A program made the position numbers and the translations under genes. A stretch of 6,032 nucleotides of DNA from Desulfobacteraceae bacterium (GTDB lineage Bacteria; Desulfobacterota; Desulfobacteria; Desulfobacterales; SG8-13), in contig JARFQH010000296.1 in NCBI GenBank assembly GCA_029287875.1, forward strand, positions 1 to 6,032. The letters are read 5' to 3'. The notes under the pieces are model-generated. The model made no database searches, was not told where the DNA came from, and saw nothing but the letters and a program-made list of their open reading frames with translations. How positions within the stretch are numbered: position 1 is the first letter of the stretch; each line of letters begins with the position of its first letter. Positions 1 to 6,032 of the stretch are shown piece by piece.

Positions 1-2
1 AC

Positions 3-863
3 CAGGCTCTGGCGCTTGCAAAGCCTACGGTGGTGCGGAAAAAGATCCAGATACCGCCAGCACCCCGCGATAAAAAGCCTAGTGTAGTCGTTCCCACCCT
101 GTCGCCCAAGGCCGATATCGCCAAAGCCAAAACGGTACAAAAGCCACGGCCGTCGCCGGTTGCGAAGACAGGCGGCGCCGATCCCAGAGCGAAATCGGAT
201 CTTGCATCAGCTCCATCGGAGAAAAGCAGTCCCTTGGTGAAGGCTCAAAAATCACCAGCCCCGAAAGTTCCACCTAACGAGCGCTCCGAACCCCGGCGGG
301 TGGAGCCGGTATCTACGGCTGATGCCGCGGCCGTAGCGCCGTCGACACCCATCACAGTTGCAGAGTCTGCAGTACCTCCGCTTTCTCAAGGGACGCCTTC
401 GGCTGAGGTCGTCGAACCTGCTGTAACCGTGGCTACCGTAACTGTCACCGAAGATAGACCGCCCTCCATTGTCGATAGAATGAAGGACGGCGATCCGCTG
501 CCATACAACCCACTGGGCAAGATCGACCCATTTGAACCGCTCTTTAAAGACGAGCCCGAACTTGCGCCGTCCAAATCCAAAAGGGAAAAACGGATTCCCC
601 GGACACCGCTTGAAAATATCGATCTGGGTCAACTAAAATTGGTCGGTGTCATTTTGGCCTCCAGCGGCAACCGGGCGCTGGTGCAGGAAGCCTCGGGAAA
701 GGGCTATATCATCAAGGAAGGGACCTATATCGGTGTGAATTCAGGGAAGGTGACCGAAATAAAAAATGATCGCGTCATCGTAGAGGAAGAAATCGAAGAC
801 GTTGTCGGCAAACCGACAATTCGCAATAAAGAACTCGTACTCCCGAAACCCCCCGGAGAATGA
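3..863 (+). CDS. pilP: Type IV pilus assembly protein PilP, 5'-partial
   Basis: PilP is an inner-membrane-anchored periplasmic protein that connects the PilM/PilN/PilO alignment complex to the PilQ secretin. The frame is open to the left edge, and 286 residues are visible. A GTG at 30 could start it, but it has no Shine-Dalgarno sequence and would leave no membrane anchor, so the true start is probably outside the window. Visible residues 10 to 170 or so are rich in Pro, Ala, Lys, Val and Ser and look disordered. The conserved PilP beta domain follows at about 175 to 283. It begins with DPFEPLF and continues with the family pattern TPLENIDLGQLKLVGVI, ALVQEASGKGYIIKEG, YIGVNSGKV and DRVIVEEE. 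The extended linker is longer than in the compact gamma-proteobacterial PilP. pilQ begins four bases after the stop, which supports one operon. The assignment rests on the C-terminal domain and on the neighbour. Confidence 0.92.
   Translation, partial: QALALAKPTVVRKKIQIPPAPRDKKPSVVVPTLSPKADIAKAKTVQKPRPSPVAKTGGADPRAKSDLASAPSEKSSPLVKAQKSPAPKVPPNERSEPRRVEPVSTADAAAVAPSTPITVAESAVPPLSQGTPSAEVVEPAVTVATVTVTEDRPPSIVDRMKDGDPLPYNPLGKIDPFEPLFKDEPELAPSKSKREKRIPRTPLENIDLGQLKLVGVILASSGNRALVQEASGKGYIIKEGTYIGVNSGKVTEIKNDRVIVEEEIEDVVGKPTIRNKELVLPKPPGE
855..858 (+). promoter_or_regulatory. Ribosome binding site of pilQ
   Basis: GGAG lies nine bases before the ATG at 868, inside the last codons of pilP. It decides the pilQ start. 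A TTG further upstream at 802 is in frame, but it would put 22 extra hydrophilic residues before the signal peptide and overlap pilP by about 60 bases. The position suggests translational coupling with pilP. Confidence 0.75.
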
Positions 864-867
864 TCAC

Positions 868-3639
868 ATGAGCACCTTAATTGAAAGATTCAACAAACGC
901 GCAGCACTGGTCATTTTTCTGATTGCCGTGCTTGGACTGTCAGGCGGGTGTGCCGCCAACAAACCGGTGGCCAATGAAGCGCCCGGCGAACAGCGGGCAG
1001 CCAGCGCCAAGAGCATCTCGGCGATTATGGTCACCGAGAATGCGAAATCCTGTGTTGTACAGGTTGAAGGCAACAGCCAACTCACCTATACCTCCGTTAA
1101 GCAGGATTTCCCCCTGGGCGTTTTATTTTATTTTCGAGACACCGGCATCGACAGCGCCGTCGCTCCTCAAGCCGTAACGGAAAACACACTCATCGAATCG
1201 GTCGAAGCATCACAGATCAGCGGAAATCAGGACATGTCCCGACTTTTTATCGCCCTGAAACAGGATGCGCCTTATGAGGTAATGGATGATGGAACCGGTA
1301 TGCGAATTGAATTTGCCAAGCCGTTTGCAGCCCCCATCGTCGGCGATTCGCAAAGTGCATCTGAAGATCTGAGCGCTGCTGCCGAAGACGCAACGCCGGC
1401 CTCCCACCTCGAAGGCGTTCACGTCGTGAAGACCGATGACCGGACACGTCTCAATGTAACGGCCGATGGAACGATCAAAAACTATAAATCCTTCGTACTC
1501 TATAATCCGGCTCGTATCGTGTTTGACATTCCGAACCTGAAAAGTACCCACACAGCAGAACAGGTGGTTCCGGCGAACACCGAATGGATCCGGCAGGCGC
1601 GCTACTACGGCTATCCCGACAAAGTCCGCCTGGTCATCGACACGGAAAAGAACTACCTGAAGAATTATACGGCCACACCGTTAGCTTCCGGGATGATGAT
1701 CCAGATAGGAAGTGAACCGCAGGCGGCGGTCTCTGTCGCTGCCGAAAAGCCGGTGCCCGCGGTTAAACCGATTGAAGAAAAACCGGTAACGGCCGTTGTT
1801 TCCGATTCGCGGCCTGTGCCTACCGCCGCCTCGGTTGCCGGGACTGAAAAAGAAGCATGGGTAAACCGTATCGACTTTATGAGCGAAGAAGCCGGACAAT
1901 CGACCATTATCGTCGGCACTACCCGGCCGGTTACATACGAATTGAAAACTTCATCCGATAAACTCCTGCAGCTGAAACTCTTCGATACCAAGCTGCCGAA
2001 ATATCGCGATCGTCCCCTGATAACGACGCGTTTCGAAAGTGCCGTCAACCGCATCACACCGGTTTACAAGAAATCGATGCCGAAAACGACTCTGGTCGCC
2101 ATCGAGCTGCGCGAAGCCGTGAATTACGACGTCGAGCAGAAAGACGACGTTCTGATGATTCACTTCGGCCCGTCGTCAGTGGCGCCGCAACCACTCGAAC
2201 AGGCCAACTTACCGGACTGGAAGAAGATTTTGGCCCAAACCGAAGCCGGGTCACCGGCCATAGAGCCGGCAACCCCGGAACGCGAGCCGATCGCCTCCCC
2301 GGCTCCGCCGCCCACCGTTGCACCGGCCGTGCAGCCGCCTGCTCCGGAGCCGGTAATGCAAATGGCGGCGGTGACATCATACAAAGCACCGACCGTGACC
2401 ACCTATGGGGCGCACAAAGTGTTTACCGGAGAAAAAATAGCCCTCGATTTCTATGAGACCGACATCAAGAACGTTTTCCGCATCATCCGGGAGATCAGCG
2501 GTAAGAACTTCGCCATCGACAAGGATGTCACCGGCAATGTCACTCTGACCCTGGAAAAACCGGTTCCCTGGGACCAAGTTCTGGATCTTGTTTTAAAGAT
2601 GAACCGCCTCGGCATGGTATATGAGGGTGATATCATTCGGATTGCCACCCTTTCGACCCTGACGGCGGAAGAAAAGGCCAAGCAGGATAAGATCGCCGCC
2701 GAACAGAAATCCCAGGAGGTGGTCAAGGCGCTTGAGCCTCTGGTCACCGAATACATTGCGGTCAATTATTCGGATGCCAAAGGTGAGGTCCTGCCGCTGG
2801 CCCAGAAAGTCCTGACGCCAGACCGCGGCAGCCTCAGCGTAGACCAGCGCAATAACCAGCTGATCGTCACCGACACCGTCTCCAAGATCGCCCAGATCAA
2901 GGAGATCGTCAGCCGCATCGACACCGTAACGCCGCAGGTCATCATCGAGGCCCGCGTGGTCGAAGTCAGCGAAGAGTTCTCGATGGAACTGGGCATCGAA
3001 TGGAATATGGGTTGGGGTCCGGGGGGTGGCAATACTTTTTGGGGCGGCGACGTGGCCATGAACTTCCCGTCGAACGCTTCCTCGACCATTGGATTCAACT
3101 TCACCAAGTTGGCCGGGACGCCATTGACGCTGGACGCCACGCTAAACGCCGTGGAGGCCAACAAACAGGGCCGGATCATCACCGCACCCAAGATCGTTAC
3201 GCTCGACAACAAGAAAGCCAGAATCAAGCAGGGCGTCGAGTGGCCTTACCTGGAACGGGACTCATCCGGTAATGCGACCGTAAAGTTCAAGAATATCGAC
3301 CTGCTGCTGGAGGTGACCCCTACCGTCACCCCGGATGACCGCATCCTGATGAAAATCTACATTACCAAAAACGACATCGGTACCATTACCCTGGGCGTAC
3401 CGTCTCTCAACGTCAACGAAGCCCAGACCGAACTGCTGGTCAACGACAGCGACACGATCGTCATCGGCGGTATTATAAAGAAAAACGAACAGGAATCCGA
3501 ATCGGGCTGGCCGGGAGTCAAGAACATTCCCCTGATGGGCTGGTTGTTCAAAACGCAGAATGAAAACACCACCAACAATGAACTGCTGATCTTCATCACC
3601 CCGCGCATCGTTCAGCTCGAGCAGCGCCAGGCTATCTAA
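868..3639 (+). CDS. pilQ: Type IV pilus outer-membrane secretin PilQ
   Basis: PilQ forms the multimeric outer-membrane channel through which the type IV pilus is extruded and retracted. The protein has 923 residues. Residues 1 to 28 are a signal peptide: basic start, hydrophobic core, ending LGLSGGC. Cys28 might be lipidated, but the box is not canonical. Three AMIN-like domains, which bind peptidoglycan in this family, lie at about 50-150, 181-281 and 331-434. Pro/Ala/Glu/Val-rich linkers lie at about 283-328 and 436-511. The N0 (secretin/TonB short N-terminal) domain spans about 522-595, from IALDFYETDIKNVFRII to GDIIRIATL. A charged helix (about 599-620) leads to the N1 domain (625-688), which contains VDQRNNQLIVTDT. 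The secretin core runs from about 690 to 915, with VIIEARVVEV at its start, ITAPKIVTLDN, the signature VKNIPLMGWLF and ELLIFITPRIV near the end. The core is complete with no frameshift. The length is close to that of large deltaproteobacterial PilQ proteins. It is the last gene of the plus-strand operon and ends before a strong terminator. Confidence 0.96.
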   Translation: MSTLIERFNKRAALVIFLIAVLGLSGGCAANKPVANEAPGEQRAASAKSISAIMVTENAKSCVVQVEGNSQLTYTSVKQDFPLGVLFYFRDTGIDSAVAPQAVTENTLIESVEASQISGNQDMSRLFIALKQDAPYEVMDDGTGMRIEFAKPFAAPIVGDSQSASEDLSAAAEDATPASHLEGVHVVKTDDRTRLNVTADGTIKNYKSFVLYNPARIVFDIPNLKSTHTAEQVVPANTEWIRQARYYGYPDKVRLVIDTEKNYLKNYTATPLASGMMIQIGSEPQAAVSVAAEKPVPAVKPIEEKPVTAVVSDSRPVPTAASVAGTEKEAWVNRIDFMSEEAGQSTIIVGTTRPVTYELKTSSDKLLQLKLFDTKLPKYRDRPLITTRFESAVNRITPVYKKSMPKTTLVAIELREAVNYDVEQKDDVLMIHFGPSSVAPQPLEQANLPDWKKILAQTEAGSPAIEPATPEREPIASPAPPPTVAPAVQPPAPEPVMQMAAVTSYKAPTVTTYGAHKVFTGEKIALDFYETDIKNVFRIIREISGKNFAIDKDVTGNVTLTLEKPVPWDQVLDLVLKMNRLGMVYEGDIIRIATLSTLTAEEKAKQDKIAAEQKSQEVVKALEPLVTEYIAVNYSDAKGEVLPLAQKVLTPDRGSLSVDQRNNQLIVTDTVSKIAQIKEIVSRIDTVTPQVIIEARVVEVSEEFSMELGIEWNMGWGPGGGNTFWGGDVAMNFPSNASSTIGFNFTKLAGTPLTLDATLNAVEANKQGRIITAPKIVTLDNKKARIKQGVEWPYLERDSSGNATVKFKNIDLLLEVTPTVTPDDRILMKIYITKNDIGTITLGVPSLNVNEAQTELLVNDSDTIVIGGIIKKNEQESESGWPGVKNIPLMGWLFKTQNENTTNNELLIFITPRIVQLEQRQAI

Positions 3640-3656
3640 CGCATTCGGTTGAAAAG

Positions 3657-3697
3657 AAAACCCGCCTTCTCTGTGTCTGAGAAAGGCGGGTTTTTTA
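3657..3697. terminator. Bidirectional rho-independent terminator between pilQ and the TPR gene
   Basis: The left arm AACCCGCCTTCTC (3659-3671) pairs with the right arm GAGAAAGGCGGGTT (3679-3692) around a seven-base loop, with one bulged A. The stem can be extended by A:T pairs from the flanking A-tract (3657-3660). On the plus strand the stem is followed by TTTTTTATTT (3691-3700), and on the minus strand by the complement of the A-rich run at 3651-3660. It lies 18 bases after the pilQ stop and 24 bases after the end of the converging TPR gene, so it can end both transcripts. Confidence 0.9.
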
Positions 3698-3720
3698 TTT
3701 GGATCGCGCCACCACCTGCG

Positions 3721-4476
3721 TTAAGGACTGTTTTGCAGCTTCATCAATTCACTCTTTGCGGCCTTGGCTTCGGGAGAATCCGGTTTGAGCTGCACGGCTT
3801 TCTGAAAAGCGGTCTTGGCCTTGGCAGGGTTCTGCAGTAAAAGATAGGATTCTCCCAGTTCGTAGTAGGCTTCTGCAGAAGTCGGGTCACTCTCGATGGC
3901 CGCGGTCAGGGCCGCCTGTGCCGCGGCACCCTTGCCCATGGCCAGGTAGGTCCGCCCCAATCCCCTGAGAGCCAGCGGAAAACTGGGTTCCAGTTCCAGT
4001 GCTTTCTGATAGTAGCTCTCCGCCTCCTTGTAGTCTTTCTTCTGGTAATAGGCATAGCCGATGTTGGTCAGCGGATAGTGCGGTGTTGCATACAACAGAT
4101 CGCCGGAGACTTCTTTGAAAATAGCAATTGCCTCGTCATACTTTTGCTCCTTCAGGTAGGCAACCCCGAGGTTGTTTTTGGCAACTGCATAATCGGGTTT
4201 CAGCTGCAAAGCCTGCTTGAAGTGTGCGACGGCCAGTTCAGGCTTCCTTTTAGCCAGGTAAACCTGGCCGAGATAATTCTGAAGAATGTGATCATCGGGA
4301 TTCATCTTTTCGGCATCCAGCAGGTACTTCAAGGCGCTCGTATAATCTCCGGCCAGATAGTATTGCTTGCCGAGGTCTCTGTAGGCAACTTCCCTTTTTC
4401 GTAAATCGGTCCGGTCTGCGGCGCAAGCGACGAGCAAAAGTACACAGGCCACCCACAATATTCGATATTTTCTCAT
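3721..4476 (-). CDS. TPR outer-membrane lipoprotein, Tgl/PilF/PilW-like pilotin
   Basis: The predicted lipoprotein has 251 residues. Its signal peptide ends in a canonical lipobox L15-V16-A17-C18, and Ala at +2 favours sorting to the outer membrane. The rest is six tetratricopeptide repeats at about 30-61, 64-95, 98-129, 135-166, 169-200 and 203-234, seen in patterns such as NNLGVAYLKEQKYDEAIAIF and EAESYYQKALELEP. Repeats 3 and 4 are joined by a longer insert, DLLYATPHYPLTNIGYAYY, which resembles the same region of the pilotins Tgl (Myxococcus) and PilF/PilW (Pseudomonas, Neisseria). Those are also six-TPR lipoproteins, and they help the PilQ secretin multimerise in the outer membrane. Convergence with pilQ fits this role. 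The ATG at 4476 is preferred over the TTG at 4482 because GAGGGA lies eight bases before it. TPR lipoproteins are diverse, so the pilotin role is inferred and no gene symbol is given. Confidence 0.83.
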   Translation of the reverse strand: MRKYRILWVACVLLLVACAADRTDLRKREVAYRDLGKQYYLAGDYTSALKYLLDAEKMNPDDHILQNYLGQVYLAKRKPELAVAHFKQALQLKPDYAVAKNNLGVAYLKEQKYDEAIAIFKEVSGDLLYATPHYPLTNIGYAYYQKKDYKEAESYYQKALELEPSFPLALRGLGRTYLAMGKGAAAQAALTAAIESDPTSAEAYYELGESYLLLQNPAKAKTAFQKAVQLKPDSPEAKAAKSELMKLQNSP

Positions 4477-4484
4477 ATTCAATG

Positions 4485-4490
4485 TCCCTC
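4485..4490 (-). promoter_or_regulatory. Ribosome binding site of the TPR lipoprotein gene
   Basis: GAGGGA on the minus strand is eight bases before ATG 4476 but only two bases before the in-frame TTG at 4482. The spacing therefore selects the ATG and gives a signal peptide beginning MRKYRILW. Confidence 0.7.
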
Positions 4491-4505
4491 AGTGGTCGGT
4501 TAAAC

Positions 4506-4532
4506 GTCGGCCGCCCCGCCGCCGACCGGCGG
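4506..4532 (-). other. GC-rich hairpin in the thrC to TPR-gene spacer
   Basis: The 69-base spacer between thrC and the TPR gene holds two overlapping, mutually exclusive inverted repeats. One pairs GTCGGC (4506-4511) with GCCGAC (4521-4526); the other pairs CCGCCG (4519-4524) with CGGCGG (4527-4532). Only a short GTTTAA follows on the minus strand, with no real T-tract. This is at best a weak terminator or a processing or attenuation structure, and it could be chance in GC-rich DNA. No convincing promoter was seen in the spacer. Confidence 0.3.
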
Positions 4533-4545
4533 GACCGCAAGACGC

Positions 4546-6032
4546 TCAAGATTTTTTCAGGTTTAATCTATCTGCGATCTCCTCGGACACACGCTGCACG
4601 AAAAGGTCGAGATCAAGGCCATTCAAAGGATTTCCGGGCGCCGGCAACTTTTCCAGGCCTTGCGGGTGGAGATACAACGGTGCGTTGATCAACTGTGGGT
4701 CGACTGTGATGCCGTATTCCGGCGGGAACTGCTGTTCGAAATACATCTGCTGAAAACCGGCGAATTTCAAAGCATGGGCAGTTGAATCGATAACCGCAAT
4801 GTCGTCGCCGTCGACCAGGCCCTGTTTCCGGGCCGTCACCAGGCCGGCCAGAGATTCCCCGCCGTGAGTGCAGGCAATGTGACCGTTGCGATTGGCCAGC
4901 AGTTCCCAGTCCATGATGGCCTGCTCGGTCACTTCGACGAAAAAAACCCGCTGGCGCCCGGCCTCCTGATTATAGCGGTCCACCAAGTGGATGACCCGGG
5001 GCATGGACACGGGATTGCCGATCATGGCCGCCTGGGCCACGCTCGGTTTGACCGCAACCGGCACAAACTTTCGCTTTAACGGGTTCGGTTCAAGGTAGTA
5101 CCGGTAAACCGGATTGGCGTGTTGTGACTGCACGCCGATGATCTTCGGTAAGTCGCCGATGATTCCGGCTTCATAAAACTTTAAGAACCCGTTCATCACG
5201 GCCGTTATGTTTCCGGCATTGCCGATCGGCAGGATGACGACTTTGTCGCGCAGGTCGTACTCAAATTCCTGGGCGATCTCATAGGAATAGGATTCCTGTC
5301 CCAATATTCGCCAAGCGTTTTTCGAGTTGAGCAACGCGACATCGTATTCGTCTGCCAGTCGTTCAACGACTTTCATGCAATCGTCGAAGACCCCCGGGAT
5401 TTCAAAAACAGTCGCACCACTTCCGAGCGGTTGGGAAAGTTGTTGGGGGGTGACTTTTTTGTGGGGCAGCAGCACAGCCGACTTGATATGGGGTTTCAGA
5501 TAAGACGCGTACAAGGCGGCTGCGGCCGAAGTGTCGCCGGTGGAGGCACACACCGCCAGCACTTCGGATACCAGGCCCTGGTGGATCAGGTGGTTAATGT
5601 AGCTCAGCGCGCTGGCCATACCCCGGTCCTTGAATGATGCGCTTGGATTCTGTCCGTCGTTTTTGAAATAAAACCGGAGGCCGACTTTTTTCTGCATGAA
5701 ACCGTTGGCCTCGATCACCGGGGTGTGACCTTCTCCCAGGTAGACCACGGATTCCAGCGGGATGGCCGAACCGATAAATTCGTGATAGCGGTAAATGCCT
5801 TTCAGGGCCGGAAGGGTGAGCATCTTGCGGTAGTCGAGTATCTGTTGCCAGGTTCCTCCCGGAATTGCTCGCAGTCGATCGATGTTGCGATCGACAATCA
5901 GCAACACCTGCCGGCATTGCGGGCAGGTGTACAGCAATTTCTCGATGCTGTATTCCGCAGCGCACCCCAGGCAGTGGTAGACGGGATCACCGGAGGGTTG
6001 CGGCAGAATGTAAGGACGAATGTCTTCGGGAA
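4546..6032 (-). CDS. thrC: Threonine synthase with N-terminal zinc ribbon, 5'-partial
   Basis: This PLP enzyme converts O-phospho-L-homoserine and water to L-threonine and phosphate, the last step of threonine synthesis in the cytoplasm. The frame is open to the right edge, and 494 residues are visible. The in-frame TTG at 5937 is not the start because it would split a zinc ribbon, C20-x2-C23-x12-C36-x2-C39 (HCLGC and YTCPQC). The fold-type II PLP core follows. SASFKDRGMA carries the Schiff-base lysine at visible residue 134 (codon 5629-5631). ASTGDTSAA (162-170) and PIGNAGN (268-274, phosphate cradle of PLP) come next, and NSKNAWRILGQ is the motif typical of threonine synthases. ACTHGGES lies near the C-terminal part of the core. 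The C-terminal tail of about 70 residues, with FPPEYGI, is not recognised as a separate domain. The core appears intact. The TPR gene follows on the same strand after 69 bases. Other fold-type II enzymes such as cysteine synthase are less likely, given the combination of motifs. Confidence 0.94.
   Translation of the reverse strand, partial: PEDIRPYILPQPSGDPVYHCLGCAAEYSIEKLLYTCPQCRQVLLIVDRNIDRLRAIPGGTWQQILDYRKMLTLPALKGIYRYHEFIGSAIPLESVVYLGEGHTPVIEANGFMQKKVGLRFYFKNDGQNPSASFKDRGMASALSYINHLIHQGLVSEVLAVCASTGDTSAAAALYASYLKPHIKSAVLLPHKKVTPQQLSQPLGSGATVFEIPGVFDDCMKVVERLADEYDVALLNSKNAWRILGQESYSYEIAQEFEYDLRDKVVILPIGNAGNITAVMNGFLKFYEAGIIGDLPKIIGVQSQHANPVYRYYLEPNPLKRKFVPVAVKPSVAQAAMIGNPVSMPRVIHLVDRYNQEAGRQRVFFVEVTEQAIMDWELLANRNGHIACTHGGESLAGLVTARKQGLVDGDDIAVIDSTAHALKFAGFQQMYFEQQFPPEYGITVDPQLINAPLYLHPQGLEKLPAPGNPLNGLDLDLFVQRVSEEIADRLNLKKS

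Noticed and set aside
252..632. Antisense open frame of 126 codons inside pilP
   Set aside because: Its composition is biased by the repetitive Pro/Ala coding on the other strand, and no family is recognised.
30..863. Pro/Ala-rich stretch of PilP as a TonB-like protein
   Set aside because: Pro/Lys-rich linkers occur in TonB, but the C-terminal domain has the PilP pattern and pilQ follows immediately.
802..867. Longer pilQ from the in-frame TTG at 802
   Set aside because: It adds 22 hydrophilic residues in front of the signal peptide and overlaps pilP, while ATG 868 has GGAG at good spacing.
2766..3227. Antisense open frame of 153 codons inside the pilQ secretin core
   Set aside because: It lies opposite the most conserved part of pilQ, matches no known family and is explained by codon bias of the true gene.
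3649..3840. Small plus-strand open frame of 63 codons after pilQ
   Set aside because: It begins at the terminator hairpin and runs into the antisense of the TPR gene, with no ribosome binding site seen.
4292..4549. Minus-strand open frame overlapping the start of the TPR gene and the end of thrC
   Set aside because: It is out of frame with both convincing genes, spans their spacer and has no recognisable domain.
5594..5965. Minus-strand open frame of 123 codons within the 5' part of thrC
   Set aside because: It is an out-of-frame shadow of thrC; the thrC frame carries the zinc ribbon and the PLP lysine motif throughout this stretch.

Overview
The window carries four genes of a Gram-negative bacterium with type IV pili. 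The lipoprotein signals, the PilP/PilQ pair and the long multi-AMIN PilQ suggest a deltaproteobacterium in the broad sense (Desulfobacterota or Myxococcota). That placement is inferred from protein style and was not tested by a search.

The left part (positions 1 to 3639, plus strand) is the end of a type IV pilus assembly operon. It starts inside pilP, the inner-membrane/periplasmic linker, whose 5' end lies outside the window. Four bases after its stop comes a complete pilQ, the outer-membrane secretin. pilQ has three AMIN-type peptidoglycan-binding domains, two Pro/Ala-rich linkers, the N0 and N1 domains and a full secretin core. By the usual gene order, pilM, pilN and pilO would lie to the left.

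A hairpin with A-tract and T-tract on its two sides (about 3657 to 3697) separates pilQ from two minus-strand genes. It looks like a bidirectional terminator serving both converging transcripts.

The right part (3721 to 6032, minus strand) holds a six-TPR outer-membrane lipoprotein resembling the Tgl/PilF/PilW pilotins. Upstream of it is thrC (threonine synthase) with an N-terminal zinc ribbon; its start lies beyond the right edge. The two genes share a strand and are 69 bases apart, so they may be cotranscribed.

In function, PilP and PilQ form the periplasmic and outer-membrane part of the pilus machine. The TPR lipoprotein is the most likely factor for PilQ assembly, although it is transcribed in the opposite direction and sits next to an unrelated amino acid biosynthesis gene. 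No RNA gene, mobile element, CRISPR array or clearly novel system is visible. The interest lies in the likely secretin/pilotin pairing and in the domain layout of PilP and PilQ.
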